64,000 bases of DNA from Streptomyces sp. Q6 (GTDB lineage: Bacteria; Actinomycetota; Actinomycetes; Streptomycetales; Streptomycetaceae): NCBI RefSeq assembly GCF_036967205.1, contig NZ_CP146022.1, forward strand, positions 2,480,001 to 2,544,000, given 5' to 3'. The notes below the pieces were generated by a model. The model worked only from the letters and a program-made list of their open reading frames with translations, did no database searches and had not been told where the DNA came from. Of this stretch, positions 35,111 through 44,346 are shown one piece after another. The position numbers and the translations under genes were made by a program. Within the stretch, counting starts at the first letter, position 1; each line of letters starts with the position of its first letter.

Positions 35111-35159
35111 GGTTCGGGCCCGTGCAGGGGCAGGGGAAGCGGAAGGTGAAGTCAACGTC

Positions 35160-36146
35160 ATGAGCAAGGTCGTGAACAGGCTCGGCCGGCCGGCCGCGAT
35201 GGCGGCCGCGGCAGTCGTGCTGTCCCTGACGGCGAGTGGGTGCGTGACCGTGCACGGGGAGCTGGAGGTCGTCCCCACGACCACGAAGGCCTCCGCGGAG
35301 CGCGCCCTGGACACCTTCCTCACCGCGTACAACAAGGCCGACAAGACGTACGAGCGGTCCGCCGACGCGCGGTACGTGACGGGCGCGCTCGGCGCGATCG
35401 ACGCGGCCAAGCTGAAGGCGGGCCGCACGGTCAGCCCGGACGGCAATCCGAAGCACACGCCGCTGACGCTGACCGACACGAACATCACGGTCCCGAAGAA
35501 GGCCGGCTGGCCGCGCTGGTTCGTCACCGACTCGGCCAACAACCGGGTCGCGAACTCCCGCTGGGTGATGGTCTTCACGCGCGACGCGGAGAGCGAGCCG
35601 TGGGCGGTGTCGTACCTGACGCTGTTCGCCGACGGGAAGCTGCCCGCGTTCAAGAAGGACGCGGACGGCTGGGGCGAGGCCGTCGACGCCGACGCGAAGG
35701 ATCTGGCGACGCCGCCCGAGGACGTGAGCGAGAAGTACGCGGCGTACCTGAAGGACGGCGGCGACGGGTTCGCCGCGGGCGCGTACACCACGCGGTGGCG
35801 CGAGACCCGCAAGAAGAACGCCGCGCGCCCCGGTCTCGCCACGCAGTACATCGACGAGCCGCTGACGTCCGGCGACTACGCGCCGCTCGCGCTGCGCACC
35901 GAGGACGGCGGGGCGCTGGTGTTCTTCACGACGCGCCGCTACGAGAAGCAGACCGCGTCCACGGGCAGCGACCTGCCGACGATCAGCCCGAGCGTGAAGG
36001 CGCTGATGTCGGGCGACGCGAAGCAGTCCGCGACGTACGGGTACGTGTCGAGCCAGGCCGCGCTCGACCCGGCGAAGGGCTCCGCCGGGGACGGGGTGTC
36101 CGTCCTGGCCCGGGTCGAGGGGATCACCACCGCCGAGGGCAGCTGA
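35160..36146 (+). CDS. Hypothetical exported lipoprotein, iron-operon neighbour
   Basis: A 328-residue protein with signal peptide and lipobox TASGC (about residues 24-28). The mature part is polar, Lys-rich and without a family I recognise (YITRYDAKTW-like strands; WFVTDSANNRVAN). GGAAGG lies about ten bases before the ATG. It is 49 bp downstream of efeU in the same direction, possibly read from the same transcript; a role in iron uptake is only suggested by position. Confidence 0.65.
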   Translation: MSKVVNRLGRPAAMAAAAVVLSLTASGCVTVHGELEVVPTTTKASAERALDTFLTAYNKADKTYERSADARYVTGALGAIDAAKLKAGRTVSPDGNPKHTPLTLTDTNITVPKKAGWPRWFVTDSANNRVANSRWVMVFTRDAESEPWAVSYLTLFADGKLPAFKKDADGWGEAVDADAKDLATPPEDVSEKYAAYLKDGGDGFAAGAYTTRWRETRKKNAARPGLATQYIDEPLTSGDYAPLALRTEDGGALVFFTTRRYEKQTASTGSDLPTISPSVKALMSGDAKQSATYGYVSSQAALDPAKGSAGDGVSVLARVEGITTAEGS

Positions 36147-36158
36147 CCCCTGGCGGGC

Positions 36159-36905
36159 CTACGGCCAGGCGGTCGTGTAGTCCGGCTCGGCCCCGGCGTA
36201 GCGCGCGCACGCGTCCGTCAGGGTCTCCAGGAGGGTCAGCGGGTCGGGCAGCGGGTGCTCCGGGCCGCGGAGCCAGTCGACCGTGCGGTCGGCGGGCAGG
36301 CGGGCCGGCGGGATCAGGACGTAGGAACCGCGGCAGTGCCAGCGCAGGCCCGGGTGTTCGTCCATCGTCTCGGGGTGGCAGTCGAGCTCGCAGGGCCACC
36401 ACTCGTCCTCGTCGGCGGGCGTACCGCGCGTCGCCGTGAAGAAGAGCATGCGGTCGCCGCCGGAGAGGGCGACGGGGCCGACGTCGATACCGCTCGACAG
36501 GAGCCGCTCCAGGGCCTCCTGGCCGGCGTCGAGCGGGACGTCGAGGACGTCGTGGACCATGCCGGTCGCGGTGATGAAGTTGGCCAGCGGCTGGTGCCGG
36601 GCCCAGCGCTCGATCTGGCCGCGGTCGGTCGTCGACTGGGTCTGCCAGGCGAAGGAGACCGGGTGCCTGCCGGGCGTCGGACAGCCGATGCGGTTGCAGG
36701 AACAGCGGTAGTCGGCGGGGTGGGCGGCCGGTGCCAGGGGCAGTCCGGCGCCGGCGGCGGCGAGCAGCAGGGCTTCGCGGTCGGCGTCGACCGGTGTCTC
36801 CTTGGGAGCCCGGCCCGACTTCAGCCACCGGGTGAACCTGCCCAGGGACCCCCGACCCGTCGACCCGTCGTCCCCGCCGAAGCGGCCGCCGTGCTCCGCG
36901 CCCAT
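36159..36905 (-). CDS. Bifunctional primase-polymerase-like (Prim-Pol) domain protein
   Basis: A 248-residue protein of the archaeo-eukaryotic primase superfamily. A zinc-type CxCNRIGCPTPGRHP stretch follows residue 65, and a VLDVPLDAGQEALERLL segment lies where the catalytic acidic pair is expected (Asp-Val-Leu-Asp). Similar stand-alone proteins are common in Streptomyces and lack the helicase half. Whether it is catalytic is uncertain. It is divergent from the GDPD gene and ends 12 bp from the efeU-linked lipoprotein. Confidence 0.7.
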   Translation of the reverse strand: MGAEHGGRFGGDDGSTGRGSLGRFTRWLKSGRAPKETPVDADREALLLAAAGAGLPLAPAAHPADYRCSCNRIGCPTPGRHPVSFAWQTQSTTDRGQIERWARHQPLANFITATGMVHDVLDVPLDAGQEALERLLSSGIDVGPVALSGGDRMLFFTATRGTPADEDEWWPCELDCHPETMDEHPGLRWHCRGSYVLIPPARLPADRTVDWLRGPEHPLPDPLTLLETLTDACARYAGAEPDYTTAWP

Positions 36906-37077
36906 CTAGCCCCTCACCATCGCCGTCGTGCCGAGTGCCGGTTGAACCCCGGACCACCATGGTCCCACCATCCTGCTCCTCGGGTGGCCGGAGTCCGCAT
37001 CCGGGGTCCGTGGGGACGGGTCCACGAACGGGTGACATTGCCGTATTTACCGGCATTCGCGGATCAATGTTGTCGCC

Positions 37078-37950
37078 ATGGTCACTCTCGTCACCAGGAC
37101 CGCGCCGATCGCCGGTCTCGCCGGCGTCCTCTCCCTCACGACCCTCGCCCTCGCGCCGCCGCTGGAATGGGGCAGCGGCCCGCTGACGGTCGACGCGCTG
37201 CCTCGCGTCACGTACACCGCCCATCGCGGCGGCGCCCTGGAGGTCCCGGAGAACAGCATGTCGGGGCTGGCGGCGGCGTTCTCGCGGGGCACCGCGCAGG
37301 TGCTCGACTTCGATACGCGGATGCTGCGCGACGGCACCCTCGTCGTCATGCACGACGCCACCCTGGACCGCACGACCTACTCGTCGGGCCGGGTGCGCGA
37401 TCTGGACCGGCGGGAGTGGGAGGGCGTGCGGCTGCGGCCCCGGGCCTCGCTGCCGGGCAGCTGGCGCTCGGAGCGGCCGCCGACGGTGGCCGAGGTGCTC
37501 GACCGGTTCGGCGGCCGGATCGTCCTGATGCTGGAGGCCAAGGACCCGGACAGCCTGCGCCGCCTCGCCCGGCTGATCCACGCCCGCGGTCTGACCCGCT
37601 CGGTGCTGGTCAACTCCAACCACCCGGCGGTCGCCCAGCGCGCGCACCGGCTCGGTCTGATCGCCCAACTCTGGCGCTCCGCACGGCAGATGAGGACCGA
37701 CCGGCCCGAGAGCTGGGCCTCGTACGTCGATGTCCTCGACATGGATCACAAGGCGCGCGACGCGGATCTCGTCCGGGCCGTCCGGTCGGGGGTGCCGCAC
37801 GTGTGGGCGCACACCGTGAACACGCCGGCGGACCGGGACCGGGTGCTGCGGCTCGGCTGCGACGGCGTGATCACGAACGCGCCGGGACTGCTCGCGGCGA
37901 CCCCGACCGGTGCGGCCGCGGCTACTCCTGCTTCTTCGGCCGGGCGCTGA
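37078..37950 (+). CDS. Glycerophosphodiester phosphodiesterase family protein
   Basis: A 290-residue protein with a hydrophobic N-terminus that is probably a signal peptide (LAGVLSLTTLALA). The GDPD core motifs are TAHRGGALEVPENS, FDTRMLRDGTLVVMHDATLDRTT and the metal ligand LEAKD. The usual Glu of the ExD motif appears as Asp (LDFDTR), an oddity. It would hydrolyse exported glycerophosphodiesters such as teichoic or phospholipid fragments. The last 29 bases overlap the convergent TetR gene. Confidence 0.85.
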   Translation: MVTLVTRTAPIAGLAGVLSLTTLALAPPLEWGSGPLTVDALPRVTYTAHRGGALEVPENSMSGLAAAFSRGTAQVLDFDTRMLRDGTLVVMHDATLDRTTYSSGRVRDLDRREWEGVRLRPRASLPGSWRSERPPTVAEVLDRFGGRIVLMLEAKDPDSLRRLARLIHARGLTRSVLVNSNHPAVAQRAHRLGLIAQLWRSARQMRTDRPESWASYVDVLDMDHKARDADLVRAVRSGVPHVWAHTVNTPADRDRVLRLGCDGVITNAPGLLAATPTGAAAATPASSAGR

Positions 37951-38575
37951 TTCCGTAGAGGGCGTACTCGACGAGCCGGTCCGCGTACGCGTGGTCGAGC
38001 GGGCCGGTGAGCTGGAGCCAGCGCTGGGCGAGCGGGGCGGAGAACAGGTCACGGGCGATCAGCGGGTCGACGTCGGCGCGGACGTCACCGGCCTCCTGGG
38101 CGGCGCGCAGCCGGGCGGCGTACAGGTCGAGCCCCGGCATGAGGAGCCGGGCGACGAAGGTCTCGGCGAACTCCTGGTTGGCGACGCCCTCGGCGGCCAG
38201 CGCGCGGGCGGGGGCGTCGAAGCGGGGGTCCTTGAGCTCGTCGACGGTGGCGCGCAGCACGAGCTTGAGGTCGGCCTCCAGGTCGCCGGTGTCGGGCAGG
38301 GAGACCGGGTTGAGGGGGACGTCGGGGTGGTGGGCGGAGGCGGCCTGCTGGTTCTGCTCGTTGAGGTCGAGGAACGCCTCCATCAGGACCTCGGCCTTGG
38401 AGCCCCACCAGCGGTAGATGGTCTGCTTTCCGACGCCCGCGCGGGCGGCGATGCCTTCGATGGTGGTCCTGGGGTAGCCGATCTCGCCGACGAGGGCGAG
38501 GGCGGCGTCGTAGATCGCGCGGCGGGAGCGTTCGCTGCGGCGGGCGGAGTCGGGGACCGGCTTCTTGGCAGACAT
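37922..38575 (-). CDS. TetR-family transcriptional regulator
   Basis: A 217-residue repressor: HTH TTIEGIAARAGVGKQTIYRWWGSKAEV (about 38-65) and a C-terminal ligand domain. ATG 38575 starts the conserved part; longer starts would run across a palindrome at 38598-38612. It is divergent from ddaH, with 137 bp between, and probably autoregulates through that palindrome. Confidence 0.9.
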   Translation of the reverse strand: MSAKKPVPDSARRSERSRRAIYDAALALVGEIGYPRTTIEGIAARAGVGKQTIYRWWGSKAEVLMEAFLDLNEQNQQAASAHHPDVPLNPVSLPDTGDLEADLKLVLRATVDELKDPRFDAPARALAAEGVANQEFAETFVARLLMPGLDLYAARLRAAQEAGDVRADVDPLIARDLFSAPLAQRWLQLTGPLDHAYADRLVEYALYGISARPKKQE

Positions 38576-38597
38576 ACGTCGAATGTAGCAGCGGCGC

Positions 38598-38612
38598 GAG
38601 ACGGTCCGTCTC
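38598..38612. promoter_or_regulatory. Palindromic TetR operator
   Basis: GAGACGGTCCGTCTC is a perfect 15-bp palindrome, 23 bp upstream of the TetR start. The GAGACGG half-site also appears in the operator at 13765-13793. Confidence 0.65.
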
Positions 38613-38712
38613 ACCAGGTCGGCCGTGAACCACCCGTTCGGTTCACAGCCCAAAGCGCTCCGCTGACCGCACCATGGGCGACAACAGCCCCTGCGGTCGT
38701 GAGGAGCCCTCA

Positions 38713-39549
38713 TTGCGTAATCCGCTTCCTCGTTCTGTGGAACGGCGCGCCACACCCCGGCGCTATCTGATGTGCCCACCGGCACACTTCAAGGTCACGT
38801 ACTCGATCAATCCCTGGATGGACCCGGCGAAACCCGTCGACGTCCCTCTCGCCCTCGCCCAGTGGGAGGACCTGCGGGACCGCTACCGGGCGCTCGGGCA
38901 CACCGTCGAGGTGCTCGACCCGCGGCCGGGCCTGCCCGACATGGTGTTCGCGGCGAACGGGGCGACCGTCCTCGACGGGCGGGTGCTCGGGGCGCGGTTC
39001 GCCCACCCGGAGCGGGAGCTGGAGGCCGTCGCCCATCTGGAGTGGTTCCGCGCGCACGGCTACGCCGACGTGTGCGAGCCGGTGCACGTGAACGAGGGCG
39101 AGGGGGACTTCGCCGTCACCGCGTCGTACGTGCTCGCGGGGCGCGGGTTCCGGGCGTCGCCGCTCTCGCACGGGGAGGCGCAGGAGTTCTTCGGCCGCCC
39201 GGTGATCGGGCTCGATCTGGTGGACCCGCGCTTCTACCACCTGGACACGGCGCTCGCCGTCCTGGACGACACGGCGGACGAGGTCATGTACTACCCGCCG
39301 GCGTTCTCGGCGGGCAGTCGGGCGGTGCTGCGGCGGATGTTCCCCGACGCGCTGATCGCCGAGGAGGCGGACGCGGTGGCCTTCGGCCTGAACTCCGTGT
39401 CGGACGGGCTGCACGTGCTGCTGCCGCAGGCGGCGCTCGGGCTGTTCGAGCCGCTGCGGCGACGGGGGTTCGAGCCGGTCGGGATGGATCTGGGCGAGCT
39501 TCTCAAGGGAGGCGGGAGCGTCAAGTGCTGCACCCTTGAGCTGCGCTGA
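38713..39549 (+). CDS. ddaH: Dimethylarginine dimethylaminohydrolase
   Basis: A 278-residue amidinotransferase-fold enzyme. RRYLMCPPAHFKVTYSINPW is the typical N-terminal block. Catalytic residues are in DFAVTASYVL (around the His motif FYHLDT) and the final Cys in GGSVKCCTLEL. It hydrolyses methylarginines to citrulline and dimethylamine, or acts on related guanidines. TTG 38713 is chosen because GAGGAG lies six bases upstream; ATG 38674 is possible. The TetR palindrome lies in the shared promoter region. Confidence 0.88.
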   Translation: MRNPLPRSVERRATPRRYLMCPPAHFKVTYSINPWMDPAKPVDVPLALAQWEDLRDRYRALGHTVEVLDPRPGLPDMVFAANGATVLDGRVLGARFAHPERELEAVAHLEWFRAHGYADVCEPVHVNEGEGDFAVTASYVLAGRGFRASPLSHGEAQEFFGRPVIGLDLVDPRFYHLDTALAVLDDTADEVMYYPPAFSAGSRAVLRRMFPDALIAEEADAVAFGLNSVSDGLHVLLPQAALGLFEPLRRRGFEPVGMDLGELLKGGGSVKCCTLELR

Positions 39550-39606
39550 GCCGGCCCGCCGTCCCGCCGCGGGGCGTGGGGAGCACCGGAGGTTCCCCGC
39601 GCCCCG

Positions 39607-40617
39607 TCAGGACCAGCTGTCGCCCCACTGGGCGTCCCGCGCGACCTTGTACGCCTGCCCGTGCTTCTTCGTCACGGTCACCCGGGTCAGGTCCCCCTGC
39701 GCCTCGCAGAGGTCGAGGAGGACCTGGCCCTTGCGGATCTGGGGGCGGCGCACGACGCGGGCCGGCGCGGGCGCCGGCGGGAAGCGGGTCGCGGCGACGT
39801 ACGCGAACTTCTCGTCCTCGTACGGGAGGGAGCCGCCCTTGACCTGGCGGTGCAGGGAGGAGCGGGCGACGCGCGCCGAGAAGTGGCACCAGTCCGTGCC
39901 GGGGACGATGGGGCAGGCGGCGCTGTGCGGGCAGGGCGCCGCGATGTGGAAGCCCGCGGCGAGGAGCCGGTCGCGGGCCTCGATGACGCGGGTGTAGCCG
40001 TCGGGGGTGCCGGGTTCGATGATCACGACGGCGCCGTGGTCCGGGTCGGCGGCCCGCACCGCCGCGTCGACGACCGTCGCCCGGTCGGCCGCGGTCAGTT
40101 CCTTCAGGACGTACGAGACGGTGACCAGGCCGGTGACGTCGGGGGCCGGTCCGGTGCCGATACGGGACCGCTCCCAGCGGACCGACTCCGCCAGCCGGGC
40201 GTCCGCCGCGGCCAGTTCGCGGCCGAGCGCGAGCGCCGCCTCCGACCAGTCGACGACGGTGGTCGGGCGCGGCCCCGGCCACACCTCGTGCGCGGCCCAG
40301 ACGGCCGCGCCGGTGCCGCCGCCGATGTCGAGCTGCCCGGCCGGGCTCCAGTCGTCGGGCGCCGCGTCGGCGAGGGCGTACAGGGCCGAGCGGACCGCCT
40401 CGAACGTGGCCGGCATGCGGTAGGCCGCGTACGCCGCGACGTCGGCGCGGTCGCGCAGGATCGGCGCGTCGGTGGGGGTGGTGCCCCGGTAGTTCGCGAT
40501 GAGCCGGTCCACCGCGCGGGTCGCCTGGCTCGGCGGCAGGCCGTCGAGGAGTCCGGCGAGCGCCGAGCGGAGCGTGTCGGAGGGGCCTGCGGACGGAGCG
40601 GGGCGCGGGGCGTTCAC
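39607..40617 (-). CDS. Rsm22-like small-subunit ribosomal methyltransferase family protein
   Basis: A 336-residue SAM-dependent fold: SAM-binding strand LDIGGGTGAAVWAA (about 94-107), then VVDWSEAALALG and LVTVSYVLKEL. A Cys cluster (APCPHSAACP, then DWCHFS) matches the Rsm22 family, mitochondrial/bacterial ribosome assembly factors. GTG 40617 overlaps the stop of the serine hydrolase frame by GTGA, indicating coupling. Confidence 0.85.
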   Translation of the reverse strand: MNAPRPAPSAGPSDTLRSALAGLLDGLPPSQATRAVDRLIANYRGTTPTDAPILRDRADVAAYAAYRMPATFEAVRSALYALADAAPDDWSPAGQLDIGGGTGAAVWAAHEVWPGPRPTTVVDWSEAALALGRELAAADARLAESVRWERSRIGTGPAPDVTGLVTVSYVLKELTAADRATVVDAAVRAADPDHGAVVIIEPGTPDGYTRVIEARDRLLAAGFHIAAPCPHSAACPIVPGTDWCHFSARVARSSLHRQVKGGSLPYEDEKFAYVAATRFPPAPAPARVVRRPQIRKGQVLLDLCEAQGDLTRVTVTKKHGQAYKVARDAQWGDSWS

Positions 40618-41806
40618 CCGGTGATTCTAGAGGGGCCGAGCGGGACGACCGCACGGGCGAGCCGGGTGGCCGCCGCGGCCCGGGGCCGCTGTCGGCCGGG
40701 CGGCGGCGCGGGTGGACCGTGTTCGCGAGCAGCACCAGGAAGGTGTCCGTCACCGGGTCCACGACCAGGGACGTGCCGGTGAAACCGGTGTGCCCGGCCG
40801 CGCCGTGGCCCGCGAGCTCCCCCATGAACCCGGGCTGGTCGACGCGGAAGCCGAGCCCCGGCGCCGTCAGCATGAGGTCGACGAAGTCGGGGCCGAGGAT
40901 GCGGGCGGTGCCGTACGAGCCGCCGTTGAGCAGGGTGCGGCAGAGCACGGCGAGGTCGTGGGCCGTGGAGAACAGGCCCGCGTGTCCGGCGACGCCGCCC
41001 AGCGCCCAGGCGTTCTCGTCGTGGACCTCGCCGCGGAGCATGCCCCGGTCGGCCTTGGCCCAGGGGCGGCGCTGGTCCTCGGTGGCGGCGGCGCCGGTCC
41101 GCGGCCCGTACGACGTGGCGTTCATGCCGAGGGGGCGGGTGATGCCCTCGCGGATCAGGACGTCGAGCGGGCGGCCGGTGATCCGCTCCAGGAGGTGCTG
41201 GAGCAGCAGCATGTTCAGGTCGGAGTAGAGGTACTCGCCCGGCTCGGACGAGGGGACCTCGGTGCGCAGCAGCTCCAGGCGCGAGGCCGCGTCCGGGGCG
41301 TCGTACAGCGGGAGTTCGGGGCGCAGGCCCGAGGTGTGGGTGAGCAGCTGGCGCACGGTGATGCCGTGCCGGGCGGCGGCCGTGAACCGGGGCAGGTAGG
41401 CGCCGACCTTGGTGTCGATGCCGAGGGTGCCGCGCTCGATCTGCTGCACGGTGGCGATCGTCGTGAACAGCTTGGTGAGCGAGGCCAGGTCGAAGGGGGT
41501 GTCGAGGGTCATCGGGATGCGGGCGGCGGCCGGGAGTTCGACTCCCCGGTCGGCGGCCTCGTCGTACGCGGCGTGGCGCACCGCCCAGCCGCAGACGGCT
41601 TCGGCGGCGATCACCGGGCCGCGTCCGGCGAGCAGCACGGCGCCCGCGCACCAGGGGCGCGGCCCTTCGAGGAGCAGCCGCACGTCCCGTACGAGACCGG
41701 CGAGCTGGGCGGCGTCGAGGCCCGCCCGCTCGGGCGTGCCGTGCCGCAGTCGTGGGGAACTCAGCGGTCCGCCACCTCCCCGGTCGGTCCGGCCGTGCGC
41801 TGCCAC
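40614..41806 (-). CDS. Beta-lactamase-like serine hydrolase, frameshifted C-terminus
   Basis: A protein of about 397 residues if one frame break is repaired. The penicillin-binding fold is clear: SxxK as SLTKLF, YxN-like Tyr motif as YSDLN, and GHTGFTGT near the C-terminus replacing the KTG box. Near 40681-40686 the frame moves to -1 (a missing base in the CCCCGGG run). The natural end RAAAATRLARAVVPL then overlaps the Rsm22 gene start by GTGA. As written, the sequence would instead read on into 39521, which is implausible. The start is uncertain: GTG 41806 is a compromise, with an unusual CTG near 41764 also possible. Confidence 0.7.
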
Positions 41807-43131
41807 GGGCGGCACAGTGCCATGAAGGCGGTGGCCGCCGCCAGGCCGCAGGCGAGCTGGACGACGGCCATCGGGACGGCGGTGTGCTCGCCGGCGATGC
41901 CGACGAGCGGTGAGGCGATCGCGCCGATCAGGAAGGACGAGGTGCCGAGCAGCGCGGACGCGGAGCCCGCGGCGTGCGGGGTGCGCATCAGGGCGAGGGC
42001 GTTGGTGTTCGGGGTGGCCAGGGCCATCGACGCCATGAGGACGAAGAGGCCGGTGGCGACGGGTACGAGGCCCAGCTCCCGCGGGGGGCCGAAGACGCCG
42101 GTGGCGACCAGGAGCAGGAAGGTGGCGGCGGCGATGATGAGGGTGAGGCCGAGGGCGAGCACCTTGTCGAGGTCGACCCGGCCGACGAGGACCTTGCCGT
42201 TGAGCTGGCCGGTGGCGATCAGGCCGACCGAGTTGAGCCCGAAGAGGAGGCTGAAGGTCTGCGGGGACGCCCCGTAGATCTCCTGGATGACGAAGGGGGA
42301 CGCCGAGATGTACGCGAAGAGCGCGGCGAACGCGAAGCCGCCCGCGACCATGTAGCCGAGGAAGACGCGGTCGGCGAGCAGGCCGCGCATCGTGCGCAGC
42401 GCCTCGACGGTGCCGCCGCTGTGCCGGCGCCCGGGTTCCAGGGTCTCCGGCAGGCACTTCCAGACGATCGCGGTGAGCGCGACGCCGATGACGGTGAGGA
42501 CGACGAAGACGCCTCGCCAGTCGGTGATCCGCAGGACCTGGCCGCCGATGAGCGGCGCGACGATCGGGGCGACGCCGGAGATCAGCATCAGGGTCGAGAA
42601 GAAGCGGGCCATCGCGACACCGTCGTAGAGGTCGCGGACGACGGCTCGGGCGATGACGATGCCTGCGGCGCCCGCGAGGCCCTGGAGCAGCCGGAAGGCG
42701 ACGAGCAGGGCGACGTTCGGGGCGAAGGCGCAGATCGCGGTGGCGACGACGTACACGAGCAGGCCGATGAGCAGCGGTCGGCGGCGGCCGAACCTGTCGC
42801 TCATCGGGCCGACCGCGAGCTGTCCGAGCGCCATGCCGGCCAGGCAGGCGGTGAGGGTGAGCTGGGCGGTGGCGGCGGAGGTGTGCAGATTTCCGGTGAC
42901 CTCGGGGAGCGCCGGGAGGTACATGTCCATGGACAGCGCCGGTACGGCGGTGAGGCCGCCGAGGACGAGGGTCACCAGGGCGCTGGTTCCGGCGGCAACG
43001 GCCTTGCCGCGTACGGGCGTCGGGGCTACGGCGTGCGGGCCGCCGGGGTCGGCTCCCGTCTCCTCGACCGCGCTCGGGACCCCCTCACGGGTACCGCTTC
43101 GCGTGCTCCCCGTACTTCCGCTCTCCGCCAT
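41761..43131 (-). CDS. MFS exporter, Bcr/CflA family
   Basis: A 456-residue twelve-helix transporter. The start of helix 1, LVTLVLGGLTAVPALSMDMYLPALP, is diagnostic of the Bcr/CflA group; motif A reads SDRFGRRRPLLIG. The N-terminal 50 residues are hydrophilic and Gly/Thr-rich. It likely exports antibiotics such as bicyclomycin or phenicols; no substrate evidence. It is divergent from the oxidoreductase gene at 43235. The start overlaps no ribosome site of strength. Confidence 0.9.
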   Translation of the reverse strand: MAESGSTGSTRSGTREGVPSAVEETGADPGGPHAVAPTPVRGKAVAAGTSALVTLVLGGLTAVPALSMDMYLPALPEVTGNLHTSAATAQLTLTACLAGMALGQLAVGPMSDRFGRRRPLLIGLLVYVVATAICAFAPNVALLVAFRLLQGLAGAAGIVIARAVVRDLYDGVAMARFFSTLMLISGVAPIVAPLIGGQVLRITDWRGVFVVLTVIGVALTAIVWKCLPETLEPGRRHSGGTVEALRTMRGLLADRVFLGYMVAGGFAFAALFAYISASPFVIQEIYGASPQTFSLLFGLNSVGLIATGQLNGKVLVGRVDLDKVLALGLTLIIAAATFLLLVATGVFGPPRELGLVPVATGLFVLMASMALATPNTNALALMRTPHAAGSASALLGTSSFLIGAIASPLVGIAGEHTAVPMAVVQLACGLAAATAFMALCRPWQRTAGPTGEVADR

Positions 43132-43234
43132 CCCGTGAATCCCCGATCCCTTTCGTCTCTCCCGGTCGTACGTGCGATTACCTATGCTCTCAGCTCGGTG
43201 GAGTGGTCGGGAACAACATCTGGAGCGGGTGGGC

Positions 43235-44233
43235 ATGGTGGCGGAGCGGGTGCGATGGGGGATTCTCGCGACGGGCGGGATCGCGGCGTCGTTCACGGCG
43301 GATCTGCTGGATCTGCCGGACGCCGAGGTGGTCGCGGTGGCATCGCGGTCCGAGGCGTCGGCGAAGGGGTTCGCGGAGCGGTTCGGGATCGGGCGCGCGT
43401 ACGGCGACTGGGCGTCGCTGGCGGCGGACGAGGACGTCGACGTGGTGTACGTGGCGACGCCGCACATGGCGCACCGGGCGGCGGCCGGGCTCTGCCTGGA
43501 GGCGGGGCGCGCGGTGCTGTGCGAGAAAGCGTTCACGCTGAACGCGCGGGAGGCCGGAGAGCTGGTGACGCTGGCGCGCTCGCGCGGCCTGTTCCTCATG
43601 GAGGCCATGTGGATGTACTGCAATCCGCTGATCCGGCGGCTGAAGGCGCTCGTCGACGACGGGGCGATCGGTGAGGTCCGCACGGTGCAGGCCGACTTCG
43701 GGCTCGCGGGTCCGTTCCCGCCGGCGCACCGGCTGCGCGATCCCGAGCAGGGCGGCGGCGCGCTCCTCGACCTCGGGGTGTACCCGGTGTCGTTCGCGCA
43801 GCTGCTGCTCGGGGAGCCGTCGGGGGTGACGGCGAGCGCGGCGCTCTCGGAGGAGGGCGTCGATCTCCAGACGGGGATGCTGCTCTCGTGGGAGAGCGGT
43901 GCTCACGCGGTGCTGCACTGCGCGATCAACGCCGGTACGGGGGTGACGGCCTCGGTGACCGGGTCCGCGGGCCGGATCGACGTGCCCGACGGCTTCTTCT
44001 ACCCGGAGCGGTTCGTGCTGCACCGGGACGGGCGGGAGCCGGAGGAGTTCGTGGCGGCGCCGGAGGACGGGCCGCGCGGTTCCATGCGGCACGAGGCGCT
44101 GGAGGTGATGAAGCGGTTGCGGGCCGGGGACACGGAGTCGCCGCTCGTGCCGCTGGAGGGGTCGTTGGCGGTGATGCGCACGCTGGACTCCGTCAGGGAG
44201 CGGGTGGGGGTGCGGTACCCGGGGGAACGCTGA
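43235..44233 (+). CDS. Gfo/Idh/MocA-family oxidoreductase
   Basis: A 332-residue NAD(P)-dependent enzyme. The Rossmann start RWGILATGGIAASFTADL replaces the usual GxGxxG with GTGGIA, and VLCEKAFTLNAREAG contains the conserved EKP-like Lys (EKA here). DLGVYPVSFAQLL holds the catalytic His-Asp substitute region. It belongs to the dehydrogenases of sugars, inositols or trans-dihydrodiols; the exact substrate is unknown. It ends before a large hairpin. Confidence 0.9.
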   Translation: MVAERVRWGILATGGIAASFTADLLDLPDAEVVAVASRSEASAKGFAERFGIGRAYGDWASLAADEDVDVVYVATPHMAHRAAAGLCLEAGRAVLCEKAFTLNAREAGELVTLARSRGLFLMEAMWMYCNPLIRRLKALVDDGAIGEVRTVQADFGLAGPFPPAHRLRDPEQGGGALLDLGVYPVSFAQLLLGEPSGVTASAALSEEGVDLQTGMLLSWESGAHAVLHCAINAGTGVTASVTGSAGRIDVPDGFFYPERFVLHRDGREPEEFVAAPEDGPRGSMRHEALEVMKRLRAGDTESPLVPLEGSLAVMRTLDSVRERVGVRYPGER

Positions 44234-44280
44234 CGCGTTGCCTGTCCCGGGCCGGTCGCCGGGCGCGGGTCTCGTCGTGT

Positions 44281-44334
44281 GGCTGGTCGCGGGGTTCCCC
44301 GCGCCGTTGAGCGCGGGGAACCGCGCGACCAGCC
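44281..44334. terminator. Long terminator hairpin (Streptomyces dispersed repeat-like)
   Basis: A 24-bp inverted repeat with a single mismatch: arm GGCTGGTCGCGGGGTTCCCC continues to 44304, with loop CGTTGA (44305-44310). It lies between two convergent genes and should terminate both. The arm resembles a hairpin repeated at gene ends across Streptomyces genomes, from memory. Confidence 0.85.
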
Positions 44335-44346
44335 CCCACCGAACGG

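Noticed and set aside
39521-41763. A long minus-strand frame running from the serine hydrolase through the whole Rsm22 gene
   Set aside because: It is the product of the missing base near 40684; the Rsm22 gene in another frame has clear motifs and a coupled start.
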